A stretch of 64,000 nucleotides of DNA from Deroplatys truncata (GCA_030765065.1 CM060989.1:63874001-63938000), one strand, 5' to 3'. Shown: positions 23,674 through 34,817, counted from the first letter of the stretch. Numbers and translations: made by a program. The notes: generated by a model not told the origin, from the letters alone.

Positions 23674-24060
23674 TTTTTTTGTTGAGTTAACCATTTTCAA
23701 GATATTGCTTGTTATTTCCTTAAAATTTTCAATACTTATTTTCTCAAATGGGCATTCGTTATTCATTTTTTTGTCTTGGATATGCAAAGAGTATTAATCT
23801 GTGACAAAGAGAATGGTGCTACACCAAGCAACCAGCTATTAAGAGATATGTATGTGCTTAAAGGCTACTGTATTTCTATATTGCTCGTGTAAATATATAT
23901 TCCCCTTACATCTACAAGAAAATTAGCAGTAAGATAGAGTCTGAAAATGTTTATCTCGATTAATATGGAGTAGATGGAGAATAAGCGTTTGTAAAAATAG
24001 TTTGTACAAGAGTAGAGAAAGTCATGTGAGTGTAACACATCAGATTTTTTTTCTGGATGT
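23674..24060 (-). repeat. Partial tandem family A unit
   Basis: Restarts at TTTTTGTTGAGTTAACC and runs to GTGAGTGTAACACATCAGAT. It carries the variant block AAGAGTATTAATCTGTGAC, also seen at 44400 and near 140-170, which defines a subfamily. Confidence 0.8.
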
Positions 24061-24104
24061 AACCACTTTTCCCGTTTAGCATTTTTCTTTACGAGCACTG
24101 TTTA

Positions 24105-24300
24105 TACTTGTACTGAAACACCGGTGAACTCAGAAGTTAAATTTCGCACTTCTTCCACGGGAAGTGTTGGATATTTCCCACATAACTTATAATAAACATT
24201 CAACACTGTTGTGTTTTCACCATTAGTCAGTGGTTTGCCCGGCTAATGCTTTACGTAATTCGACGAAGACGCCAGAGCAAACTTGCCGTCCGCCATGATA
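24105..24300 (-). pseudogene. Transposase N-terminal fragment (C2)
   Basis: Starts at ATG 24298 (complement) reading MADGKFALASSSNYVKH, then a TAG. It continues PGKPLTNGENTTVLNVYYKL, then PTLPVEEVRNLTSEFTGVSV. After a stop the frame goes on as KKNAKREKWLHPEKK up to the family A border. This is the best-preserved head of this gene in the window. Confidence 0.65.
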
Positions 24301-24949
24301 ATAAATAAAAAGAGCTTTTTTGTGGCTGCAGATAATATTCTGCGCATACCCAGATATCAGGTGGCATACGAATTGCATGTTGGGACTTGTAGCTCTGTTA
24401 AAAACTGTATAAATCAGTGTTTATTAAACTCTTAGGAATATTACACAATTTAAGGATAAATTCACTCTACAATTTAGATTGTTAGCATGGGACTACCTTC
24501 TTGTGCGCATAATTACTGTGTTGTACCGCGGCACACTGGTCACGTGGATTTATTTTGGCGCGGATCAACCTAAGAGTGAATACAGACTAGTAATACTGAA
24601 TGACCATTGCTTTTGTTTACTCCTTTCTTACTGGGCATTGTAAATAATTTATAAATCACTAGAAAACACTTACACACTGCTCCAAGTGATATACGCTGGG
24701 ATACTAACGTAGTGCGATGTTTTTAATGTAGACAGTAGATCTATTTATGACATCATCGTAGGCTGCCACGTGGTACTATGCCCTCTCACCTCTTCCGGAG
24801 AGCAGAGCACCACGCAAACGTTTGCCCGTCAGAGGTCCACAGTAACTAGTTACCCATTAACTGTTACAAAAGTAATGAAGAATTAACGGAAACGGTTGCC
24901 AAGTCTGGGTGATATTCACTTCATGTGCATTGGTATCGCTTATCGGGAA

Positions 24950-25400
24950 CTAGTTACGAGAAAACGTATGCTAAATGTTCTGCTCTCCGGAGGAGTGAGG
25001 GGGGGATAGTACAACGTGGCAGCTCACGATGTTATCATAAATAGATCTACTACCTACATTAAATTATCGCGCAACCTTAGTACACCAGATGTTTCACTTG
25101 GAACAAAATGTAACTGTTTTCTAGTGATTTATACAGTTATTTACAATGTCCAGTAAGAAAGGAAGAACTCTACACAGTCAAGCCCGAGAAATAGTTGCTA
25201 ACGTTGCTAAAACCTGTGACGAGAAAGCATACAAAATCAACTGGTCATTCAGCATTACTAGCAGAAGAGCGTGTTTTTTCTAAGAGGCTTTAAGTCTTGT
25301 TGATATGTTGAAAGTAGAGCCGTAATCCTTTTCAGATAGCGCTAGAATTGTTGATGTCAAAACATTCCTCACAGACACATTCTCGTGAGAGTAACACAGT
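24950..25400 (+). mobile_element. Element Y: empty-site relative of X
   Basis: Same sequence order as X but without C2: GGTCATTCAGCATTACTAG is followed directly by CAGAAGAGCGTG. It lies head to head with X, about 100 bp away, and the spacer is rich in GTTAC/TAACTAGTTA motifs. The outer termini are not defined. Confidence 0.6.
25146..25283 (+). pseudogene. Short transposase-like head in element Y
   Basis: A 45-codon frame starting MSSKKGRTLHSQAREIVANV and ending RRACFF-stop. The KGRTLHSQAREIVxNV pattern resembles the first helix of insect DDE transposase heads. A deletion after AKTCDEKA removes the rest. The upstream TATTTACA context of the ATG is conserved in Z and X. Function as a short peptide is unlikely. 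Confidence 0.45.
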
Positions 25401-25511
25401 ATCTCATCTCGTTACGCAGTATCAATCTCCTCCACAAGAGATTGTGAGTGGTATTATCGATCTAATACACCATATGACGAGAATAATGCCTACTTATTAC
25501 GCCGTCTTGTA

Positions 25512-26349
25512 CGAGGGCTGCTCAATAAAGACTGAGACTAATTTTTTCCTGTAGCTTCCGTGATAGTTTCGTATCTGTAACATAAATATTTGAAAAGAGC
25601 GGTTTTTTATGCATAATGTTGGTAGGCGGCAGGACTCTCATATTGGTAGGTTGGTAGTAATGCTCTATTTTGTAGACCCTACATGCATTTCGCCGGTGAT
25701 GACTTGTGGCTGCATCATTATGATCCGGAAGGAAAACAAGCCAGCACAGTGTTGAAATCGCCAGGTTCTCCAACACCAAAAAAGGCAAAAGTTGTTCCAT
25801 CTGCAGGGAAAGTGATGGTGATCACATTTTTTGGCCGTAATGGAATGATTTACCAGCATGCAGTTCCCCTCACACTCTGTTACAGCAGCATACTACACGT
25901 CAGTATTGGCTACACTGAGGAAGCACATTGCAAAGAAATGACCAGAGCTTTCTCGGACTAGGTGGCGACTTCATCATAACAATGCACGGCCTCACGTCGC
26001 AAATCAAGTCATGCAGTTTCTGGCTCAATTCAACATTACCTGTATACCACATCCACCTTATAGCTTCGATCTTGCACCCTGTGACTTTCTTTTATTCCCA
26101 TCACTAAAGGCAAAGCTTAGGGGTATTCGATTTGAGAACTCTGAAGCAGTGCTCAAGAAAAAGTGAGGCGATTCTCAAGGGCCTGACAAAGAATGGTCTG
26201 CAGCACGTGTTCAAGGACTGACAGAGACGCTATAAAAAGTGCATTGATGTAGGAGGGGACTACTTTGAAAAAGATCCTGTAAACATTGAATTGGAGTAAT
26301 AAACATCTGTGAAAAAAAATCAGTCCCAATCTTTGTTGATCAGCCCTCG
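25512..26349 (+). mobile_element. Internally deleted mariner (same family as 7496)
   Basis: 838 bp with TIRs CGAGGGCTGCTCAATAAAGA and the complement CGAGGGCTGATCAACAAAGA, flanked by TA (25510-25511 and 26350-26351). The N-terminal half of the gene is deleted. Confidence 0.93.
25683..26299 (+). pseudogene. Mariner transposase catalytic half
   Basis: Begins abruptly in the catalytic domain: GDDLWLHHYDPEGKQAS has the first aspartate box, with DLW where DETW is typical. Then come LKSPGSPTPKKAKVVPSAGK and FFGRNGMIYQHAVP. Frameshifts and a stop after RAFSD follow. The second box is RLHHNNAR (aspartate replaced by asparagine). Then PPYSFDLAPCDFLLFPSLKA follows, with F in place of P before the third aspartate. 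It ends at TAA 26297-26299. The N-terminal DNA-binding half is absent. Confidence 0.85.
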
Positions 26350-26769
26350 TAGATTTCTTAGCCTTAAAACTTCCTGTGACCTAAAATTTAGTGTAAAGTT
26401 CATGGATTGTTGTACGGCCTGGAACTTTTACACCTGGAAATCTTTCTGCAAATCTACTTTCACTTGGCGAGCTGACCTAGTTAACACATACGAATCCTAA
26501 ATAAATACACGCTGTGCAGTAGAAAACATATACTGACCCATAATATACTTTGTGGCTAACTACAGGACAAATAAATAACCCGTAATAACTGAACTACATC
26601 ACATCACCGTCAACTCAATACAGCACTTCACACTGCACAGCAAAACCACAACAGCATGACTTTGTTTATAGCAACAATGCGTTATCACATTTCCACACGT
26701 CCAGTGGAAAAACACCGCGCAGTCGGGAATATTGTTCATAAAATACTCCTCTGGGGTAACTTAAACATA
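26350..26769. other. No recognisable feature
   Basis: Nothing supported here. Confidence 0.4.
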
Positions 26770-26942
26770 AAGTGTATAAGACAAACCCATACACTCTGGA
26801 AGAATTAAAACAAAATATCCACCAGGAAATTGCCAGCAGTTCTCAACATGAACTACGACGAGTAATGGATAGTTTCCTAAAAAGGTACCAAAATGTATGG
26901 ACAACGACAGTGACCAGTTTCAGCATCTCCTTTCATAAAGCT
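26770..26942 (+). pseudogene. DUF4817-type transposase C-terminal fragment
   Basis: Reads PYTLEELKQNIHQEIASSSQ then HELRRVMDSFLKRYQ, a stretch that follows the third catalytic aspartate in mariner-like DUF4817 transposases. After a frameshift it ends in CMDNDSDQFQHLLS-stop. The fragment at 39690-39975 is from a related gene and contains the decayed equivalent of this region. Confidence 0.7.
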
Positions 26943-27666
26943 GGTAAGTAAAACCTTTAAAAGTAGTTTTAAACATGTTGTATGGTTTCATCTGCGCATT
27001 TCTATGATAGCGGCAGACGGCAGCGAGCGCCGAGGACACGGACAGGAAAAACACCGCGCAGCCGTTTCGGAGTTTTTTGGCTCACTCTGTATATTTTTAT
27101 CTCAAAGTCTGTAACGACATCGTTCACATTGAAACATAGTTACATCCAATCGTTACTGTTAACCATTAATATAATGTAATTGCGAACGTGATAAACATAA
27201 AAACAAATAACTTAATCGTTACATGTAACCGTTAACGCGCTGTAGCTGCGACAGTTACCCGAAAATAACTTGTCACATCCCTGTCTACGGTGTCTCGAAT
27301 AAGTGGAACACACGTACTGAACGTGACAGCCCGCAACTCCCACGGCACTCATAGCTATCTGTGCAGTAGAGGAAGAACGAGCCCGTGTTTCCTGAATAAT
27401 GCGCAAAGTCAGCCAAAGTTATCGACTCTTTGAAATCATGACCTCTAGCTTCCGAACAACTTTTGCACCTGGTGAATGCATTACGGAGAACTGAAGAACA
27501 TAGACCGAAAGTTCTCTTATAACTAATGGAGCTTAGGCAGTTAATTACATACCTACATCTTCACCCTCGTAATTAATAATTTATGTCTTCTTAAGCAGAG
27601 ACACCAGTCAGTTATTCTTATACTATAAAAACAAATTGAAATACTGCCGCAGCCCAATTTGTAGTA
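26943..27666. other. No recognisable feature
   Basis: The phrase GGAAAAACACCGCGCAG occurs at about 26708 and 27047, hinting at a short repeat. The segment 27205-27300 has GTAACCGTTAAC-type inverted motifs and a CATCCCTGTCTACGG block echoing 22185-22215, perhaps remnants of hAT-like ends. No gene is visible. Confidence 0.35.
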
Positions 27667-29157
27667 TAGATTTTTACTTTCTCTACACCTTGTGATAGAC
27701 AAGAGGAAGTATTCTACTCACCAAAAAATTCGATATTGTGATCGTGCCCGTGGAATTATCTACCTGGCCGGCTCACTGTGACTTCCCCGCAGTTTAGGTT
27801 ATTGCTGTTCCAGAATACTCCTTTGGGCCGGTTCTAGTAGCCTCCTTTTCTAGAACGTTCCGCTTTGTATGCGGTTCCTATATAATGGGCAGCTCTTGCC
27901 CGGACAGTGATAGTGGAGTTTGGATGCGAGTTGTGATTCGACGAATCAGTTGTGTTGTGTTCCAAGTGAGTGCCAAAAAGACTCAAATGTAACTTTTATG
28001 CTACGCTGAGTGTCTAGTGTACAAAGTGTGTTTCACAGTATGCTCTCATATGTTACAATATTGTGACGCAAGGGTGACACTGAGAGGGTGACAGATTGCG
28101 GTAGCTGGGAGCGTGGTGAAAGTGTGACACTATCAGAAATGTAATTTCTGTTCCCAAAAGAAACTTTAATTTTTCTTATAACAAACTAAACTACATTTTA
28201 TGACGGAGAGAAACAGCTTGTGTGTTTACTTGGTAGGTAAAACCTTACGCCATAATATTGAGATTTCACCGAAAATACAAACAGGTTTTGGGATAAAAAT
28301 TAAAAAATCTGATGTGTTACATTCACATGACTTTCTCTACTCTTGTACAATCTATTTTTACAAACGCCTATTCTCCATATGCTTCATGTTAATCGAGATA
28401 TCGAGATGTCAATCTTATTTGTAATTTTCTTGTAGATGCAGGGGGAATATGGTAGCTTTTAAGCGATAGTCAAATATTTTATCGCTGGTTGCTATGTGGC
28501 GCATTCCATTCTCTTTGCATGTCCAGGACAAAAAAAAAAAATGAATAACGAATTTGAGAAAAAGTATAAGTATTGGAAAACTTAAGGGAATAACAAGCAA
28601 TATGTTGAAAATGGTTCACTCAACAACAAAAATGTATATGACATAAATTGTGTATTTTAACGCGTTCTACATCTTTTGTGTAGTAAAATTTTGTCTATCT
28701 CTTATGGTTTACCAGTTTACCAAAAGTCGTTCACAATGAAGAATACTTTTGGAGACATTACCAGAAAATTCAAGATATACATTTTATTTGTCATGAAAAT
28801 ATCTTAAACATATCATATTTTAATCAAAACGTTAGAGCCATTTTTGAGAAAATAAAAAATTTTCGAAAAATCTTCCATGTAAAGGGTAATCTGTGGTGGG
28901 GGGATTTTCTTGAAAACCTTCGTGTCGCATCTCTGAAAGATACTGAATCTAAATATCAAGTTTGGTGTTTATCCGACTGTTCGTTTCTTAGTTATGCTGT
29001 TCACAGACACACACACACGGACATGTTTCCAAAAATACTTGTTTTGGATTCAGGGGATCTCAAAACATGTATTTTCGGTGAAATCTCGGTATCGAATTTT
29101 TGGGTGGAATACAATACTTCCCCTACTTACTATACGTAGTAGAGAAAGTAAAAAACG
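27667..29157 (+). repeat. Family A copy with left TIR, split by an LTR-like insert
   Basis: The left inverted terminal block (27667-27738) is interrupted at ATATTG and resumes at 28255 with ATATTGAGATTTCACC. The + body follows from TCTGATGTGTTACATTCAC (28307) to GTAGTAGAGAAAGTAAAAAA. This is one of the few copies with both terminal blocks. Confidence 0.82.
27739..28254. mobile_element. Solo-LTR-like insertion
   Basis: About 516 bp starting TGATCGTGCCCGTGG and ending TTACGCCATA, flanked by ATATTG on both sides (27733-27738 and 28255-28260). Inside is a TATA-like TATATAATGGGC at about 27880 followed by a CAGT initiator-like site, as in LTR promoters read on the + strand. The 3' terminus is not a clean CA, so the LTR assignment is tentative. 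Confidence 0.5.
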
Positions 29158-29399
29158 GGCTGTCCGTGTCTTTGGAATAGTGTATAACTCCCGTTCTTAC
29201 TTCATACGCCACAACGCTTTCAAATTAGTGCTTGTTGTCATTAGATAATTACTTCTTGACTTTGGCCTCGATATAATTATAAGGACAACAAGCATTCGTT
29301 AACCTCAAATAAGTCACAGAAACGTTATCTGCACTACTAGAGGGCGACTGGCGCAAGCATGAATGGGGTACCTAACGTTTTTTAATTTTTTAAAATGAG

Positions 29400-29583
29400 A
29401 ACCTACAACTAGAGTAAATTTAAATTGACCGTAAAATGACCATCACAACGTCCTCCAAATAAAACACGACTAATGGCATTTACTTTCTCCTATAATATCA
29501 AGCAACTTTTATTCACGACATTTCTTTCTACAACGCTTAGTTTTGGAGATATTGTACAGTCTCAACTTAAATGGTCCACCCTG
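29400..29583 (-). mobile_element. Single end of long-TIR element D
   Basis: Reads outward to CCACCCTG at 29583, followed by TA. Matches the ends of 41447-42484 and the start of 63862-64000 (minus-strand GTTGAGACTGTACAATATCT). No partner end is seen nearby. Confidence 0.65.
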
Positions 29584-29748
29584 TATACTCAAGTGAGCTA
29601 GTAGATTTTTATTCTTATCAAAACGAATATTTTCTCATTAAGCTGAGTATATAATTACAGAAAGTGTTCATACCCATGAGTATAAACCTTGGGAAAGTGC
29701 TTGCTTTTTAATTCATATGAACCATTACTCCGTATTTGCCCTCATGCT

Positions 29749-29945
29749 AGCCTCTAGTTTCCAAGGGGAGGGAGTTTTCTTTAGTGAGGAAAGTAAGGTC
29801 GGGTCGTAGATTTACGGCACATAAAAGAACGTCAAGCCTGATAACGAGTAAAATTTCCGGTCTTCCATGCTCAATATAGAATGGGACGCTAAGAGCAATA
29901 GCAGTTAAACAGCGTCCATAAATAAAACTCAATTCAATATCAGTT
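29749..29945 (+). mobile_element. SINE family B, shortened copy
   Basis: Contains TCGTAGATTTACGGCACATA, CAATATAGAATGGGACGCTA and a 3' end CATAAATAAAACTCAATTC. The tRNA-like head and part of the middle are deleted relative to 12443-12735. Confidence 0.7.
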
Positions 29946-29999
29946 CTTCGTATCACGCTGTACTTAATTATGTGTATATAACAAATATAAAACAATTCT

Positions 30000-30823
30000 A
30001 ACGTGTTGCACTTACATGACCTTTTCTACTCTTGTACAAATTATTTTTGCAAACGCTTATTCTCCATCTACTTTATCTTAATCGAGATAAACATTTGCAG
30101 AAACTACCTTATTGCTAATTTTCCTGTAGGCGCAAGGGGAATATGGTAGGCTTTAAGCGAGTCAAATCTTTTAAGAGCTGGTTGCTATGTGGAGCATTCC
30201 ATTCTCTTTGCATGTCCAGGATATAAAAAAATGTATAACGTATTCCCATTTGAGAAAAAATATAAGTATTGGAAAATTCAAACAAATAACAAGGAATATA
30301 TCGAAAATGGTCCACTCAAAAATAAAAAAAAGTATATGACAAAAATTGTGTGTTTTAACGACATAAATAGTTTTTGAGTAGTAACACTTTGTCTCTCTCT
30401 TACGGTTTACCAGTTCTCCAAAAGTCATTCAGAATAAAGAGGTCTTTTTGGAACATTCTCAGAAAATTCGTGATATACATTTCATTTACCTTAAAAATAT
30501 CTTGAATATATGATATTTTAATCAAAATCTTTGAGCCATTTTGAGAAAATAAAAATTTTCGAAAAATGTTCCATGGAAAGAGTAGTCTGGGGTAGGACGA
30601 TTGCCTTGAAAATCCTCGCGTCGCATTTTAGAAAGATATTTATCCACTATTCTTTTCTGAGCTATGTTGTTCACACACAGACACACACGGAACTTTTTCT
30701 AAAAATGATTTTTTGGAGTCAGGGGCCTTAAAACATGTATTTCGGGTGAAATCTCATATCGAATTTTTGGGTGAAATGCAATACTTCCCCTATTTACTAT
30801 ACGTACCAGAGAAAGCAAAAAAG
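30000..30823 (+). repeat. Family A copy
   Basis: From GTGTTGCACTTACATGACCT to ACCAGAGAAAGCAAAAAAG, all blocks in order, moderately diverged. Confidence 0.8.
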
Positions 30824-30849
30824 ACATCTTTTGACATGCAAGTTATGCA

Positions 30850-30856
30850 TTATTAC

Positions 30857-30910
<54 letters not shown>

Positions 30911-30911
30911 C
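30850..30911. repeat. (TTA)n microsatellite
   Basis: About 20 units of ATT/TTA directly after a family A right end. Confidence 0.97.
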
Positions 30912-30924
30912 ATTAGCCGCTGCA

Positions 30925-32244
30925 GTTATATATATATTTGTTCATAACTATTATGCAGCAGATGGTATTTCACATTTCCAGGTCTGTATGGCTAAACGTT
31001 TGTGAACACCCAAAATCTATACTCACGAGCCGCTACTGATCATTTCATTTACTATTCGCATCTTCATATGAAGTGGCCGACATTAAGTCCAGTAAAGTAT
31101 ATGCCAGTGTTAGGTTAAAGTCCCTTTCCCCTGTTCTAGAATACAAGCTATTTTACTGCTTTATGTATTTTGCCTGTATTCCAGACTCCAGCACTTGAAG
31201 CAGTCTTGCATGGCGCACCAAGAGATCACGTGATTCCTCTCGTGTCTTCCCACTCGAGAGCCCAGCAGGGCACAACCCTTAAAGGCACTTAAGTGGTGTC
31301 CGACCAGGGTGACCAACCTCAATGTGGCTCCGCCAATAAATGACACGTGTTGACACAATGATGTGATCCCTATTCTGCTTAAGTACTTGGAGTTCAGTGA
31401 ACCTTCGTAGTAACCTTCCTTTTAACCGTACATCGCCAGGCTGCTTTGCTTAATCAGTTTGTGGATTAAATTCCTATCTATTATATAGCCTAATATGCAA
31501 TATTATCAATTATAGTTCAGCAACTTAGAAAAAAGAAAACCTCTTGGGCAGGCATGCCTCTTCTACTGCCTCTCATTCGCTGCTTAGCACCACAAGCCAT
31601 AATTTCGCCCAGCCAGCGTTTTATTGTATTTTATTCTTACAAAATCGTTTATAACACCACTGTTGTAACTATCCAACTAGAGAGGCAGGACTAAACTCAC
31701 AAGAGCACTGCAACAAAAAAAAAACTGTGTTTGCAGATTGCTGTAACACGTCACGCAAAGAGCAAGGTGCAGCGGGTGGGAAAACAAATGTTTGCATATA
31801 ACTAGCGATAGCATTTCTAATACATGCGTATTATCATGGGATATCTTCCAAAAGTTAATTAACTTTTTTTAGGGTATTTCGTAGCCTTCACTTCCCATCT
31901 ATTTCTTCAAGGGACGAAGTTCCTCGCTGATTGGTTTTCATAATACAAACTATGATTAAAACTTTAATTTTTATAGGGGGATCAATCACCTGTCATTATT
32001 ATCTCGAGACTGTGCTCTTTAACATGCCTCTTACAGAACTGGAATAAGGATTTTAGTTTTTGAGCTGTCACGAGTTAAGTTGTACTGCAGTATTACCACG
32101 GATGTGTTTTATCGTGTCGAAAATATCACGAGACTATTTCTTCCAAGACTATTCACTGAATGGAATCTACATACATGGTATCAAGGTATTACACTGAAAA
32201 TTCTTATTTGCCATGTTCTTGAAAATTTGATATTGTAACTGAGG
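30925..32244. other. No recognisable feature
   Basis: About 1.3 kb with no motif, repeat or RNA gene that I can support. Confidence 0.4.
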
Positions 32245-34054
32245 CACTATTTTTAACACTTAAATAATTTCAGTCCAATTATATAGTACGTAAATTCAAT
32301 AACAGCCCAACTTAAAGCAATATGTGTATGTAAGAATATATAAAAAGTGTATATTACAGTCATTGTATATGTTTGTATTATTGTATATATGTTCAATAAT
32401 GTTACGTGAATGTCTTACGTAATTTAATAATTGTGGCAGTAATTTGTATCACAATAATGTAAATGCCAGAGTGATTGTAGTGTAAATAAGCATTATTGTA
32501 TGACATTGATTTGAGATGTTTGTTAATTATAAGCATTGTTAGGAAATAAGTTTACACGACCTCACTGAAACTGACAATAAGAGCGGGTAACAATGTGCGA
32601 GGGGGTGAGTTGTTTATCAATTAGAAGAGACAAACAAATGACGTCAGATTGGCGCGCTTTTCTTAGAAATGGAGGGAATATCTTCCCTAGAGCATATGTT
32701 TTCGTAATTTTTGATTGGATATAAAAATAGACGCTAATGTTGGCGCGTTTTATTAACCAATAGCAGCTCGGTTATAATCTTTAGGCATATCGGAGTGTGG
32801 GAGTATAAAAAGCTAAAGTCAGAGGCAGATTTCGTCAGTCCAACAGAAGCATTCGCGTGTAATACATCGATCAGTTCAACATAAGTATTCGTGAGTTATA
32901 CGTCCCGTAGTTCAACGGAAGCATACATAAAGTACACGTTACGCAATTCTACAGAATCTCTCGCGTCTTAAAGTTTGTTATAAATGTGAAACACGCGAAT
33001 TAATAATGTGCAGTAAATAAGTGATTATAGTGATATTAGAAAATATAACAGTTTCAGTCTGGCGTGTATCAAGAGTCAATATGTGAACTTAATTAATTGT
33101 GACGGTAATAAAAGTGTAAAAACAAATTCTTTTATCAGTGTTATTTTTGAGTAACAAATCCTTTCCGTTTACACACCCTGTTCAAGAGATGTACTTGACC
33201 GAGAAACAATAGCTAGCCGGAAGACAATGAACCCAACATTCAAAGTAGTAAAACAATAACAGGCGCCCAGTAAAAGATAACACGAAGTGACCGCGACAAA
33301 TTGGCTTCCATACGTGGTGCAGATAAACATGAAGCATCTTCCAACTACTAACAAATACGCCACTTCATAATGTAGGAGCTGTGAGAATAATAGGTTAAAA
33401 GTTGCTAAAAATGTGGTAACAATGAGGTAGCCTTGAGGCAATAATGAATTTGAAAGTTTAATGCTACTTGTGATTCTTGGAAGCAATAATGTAATTTTTG
33501 TGACAGTTTATAAAAATAGTCAATCAACAACCAGAAAAAGCTTTAGTTAAATGAAGGTATTCTATTGGACTAGGATTAGCCAATCAGAAACTAAAATGAA
33601 GCAAAATTTACAAGTTCATTTGTCAGTTGGTTGTAGACAGTGTTTCTAACTGGATGCGAGATGTGTCCTCGAGAAGTTTAATACGTATTTGTGTGAGATG
33701 AAAAAAGTTTTACGTGTTAAAATGTGAAAGTAATTAATAAACGAATCTCACAGCTCTCTATATCAGTGAAGTGTTATTTAAATCGTATCAAGCATTAATA
33801 AAAGGAGTGAAGTAAAATTGTAATTTGTGTAAGCCTACGTTCTTCAGTTGCACCAGAACCCTGCAAAGAGAAACATGTCTCTAACAATAATACTGACGCA
33901 GCCGAGGCAAACATAAATATATAATATTTAAAGAAACAGTCAAATTACAAAGTTAATATTTTTTAAACTTGGGGCAAAAGCCACCGGAAAGTACATTTGG
34001 GGCGACGGCTACCGGAAACTTTTTACCATACGTGCGGTTCCAACTACTTCAAAT
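32245..34054 (+). mobile_element. LTR-like repeat (family L), split by a solo LTR
   Basis: 32245-32431 and 33372-34054 join into the same sequence that runs uninterrupted at 61328-62200 and, on the minus strand, at 58225-58960. Shared blocks include TAAATTCAATAACAGCCC, GTAGGAGCTGTGAGAA, CAACAACCAGAAA and CTGACGCAGCCGAG. It ends CTACTTCA just before TTGGCTCCCAAAGCGTGGGA, which resembles a retroelement primer binding site. I read it as a long terminal repeat. No gag-pol coding follows, because a CA tract starts 70 bp later. Confidence 0.6.
32432..33367 (+). mobile_element. Solo LTR with 4-bp target duplication
   Basis: 936 bp beginning TGTGGCAG and ending CGCCACTTCA, flanked by TAAT (32428-32431 and 33368-33371). 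The uninterrupted relative at 61515-61530 has a single TAAT there. It contains a TATA-like GTATAAAAAGC at about 32800, an initiator-like TCAGT about 30 bp on, and AATAAAAG near 33105. This is the layout of an LTR promoter and polyadenylation site, consistent with a Ty3-like retrotransposon that recombined down to one LTR. Confidence 0.75.
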
Positions 34055-34121
34055 TGGCTCCCAAAGCGTGGGACAAATAACGAAACAATAAATCAACTTC
34101 AATTTGAGATTACCCTACATC

Positions 34122-34123
<2 letters not shown>

Positions 34124-34179
<56 letters not shown>
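34124..34179. repeat. (AC)n microsatellite
   Basis: About 27 pure CA units. Confidence 0.98.
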
Positions 34180-34180
<1 letters not shown>

Positions 34181-34720
34181 AGTTTTTCTCCTTCTATAAC
34201 ATGAATATAGATTTCTAATTTTACCTTTCCACGCCAGCCGTGAAAGAATAATTAATTAACAATTTCTGATTGCTATTTTTGAATTCCAGAAGCAAAGATC
34301 CATCTAGTGCTGTAAGGAGGTCAAATGGACTGATGAGACCAAATTACCGCCTTATCCTGCGCTCTTAATGGAAAGAGTTAACCCCTTAAACAGCATCTCC
34401 CTGAAAACTGAAGCTCAAGGCAAATCCAATTTGCCCGGGAGGAACCTTTTTTCCTTAATACAATATTTCCGTGTAGGGATATGACTCATTACCCTCATGG
34501 GAGCTCTTCCTTGCTTTCTAGTTAAGGCCACTTAGCCGGGGGAGCGCCTGAGTACAAAGTTGCAAATTGAAATTCACTGCCCTGCTCGCCATAAATATAT
34601 ACCGCGTTGAATTCTAATCACGGATCTGGAAGCACACCAACTTTTATAATATTAGTACTTTGCAAGCTGTTAGATATAGATAAATGCATTGGATTGCTTA
34701 GATAACGAAATATCTTGTGT
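34180..34720. other. No recognisable feature
   Basis: 34322-34560 is richer in G+C than its surroundings and may be an unrecognised repeat. No coding motif is seen. Confidence 0.35.
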
Positions 34721-34817
34721 TGAATTCACATGACTTTCTACAAACTATTCTTAAATAATCTTTACATGACCAGGGGAAAAGACGAATAGCGACTTACTAC
34801 TTCAGAAAAGTAAAGTA

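Larger units (their letters stand above)
22376..24580 (-). mobile_element. TIR transposon C2 with family A inside
   Basis: Flanked by TA (22374-22375 and 24581-24582). Both ends start TTCACTCTTAGGTTGATCCG on their respective strands, and the similarity extends about 50 bp to GTGACCAGTG. From the right it holds the transposase head (minus from 24300), a partial and a full family A copy (24060 to 22812), and the later gene piece (22810 to about 22680). It is longer than copy C1 because of the extra partial family A unit. Confidence 0.85.
22230..24850 (-). mobile_element. Element X, split by transposon C2
   Basis: 24850 down to 24583 and 22374 down to 22230 read together as one minus-strand copy of the Z/Y family. 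They include CCAGTAAGAAAGGA (minus) after an ATG near 24642, GGTCATTCAGTATTACTAG at the break, and TGTTGATATGTTGAAAGTAG beyond it. The intact order is seen in copy Y at 25146-25330. C2 entered at a TA in this element. Confidence 0.7.

Noticed and set aside
33169-33486. 105-codon minus-strand frame rich in hydrophobic residues
   Set aside because: It spans the border between the solo LTR and the surrounding LTR-like repeat, so it cannot be an ancestral gene.
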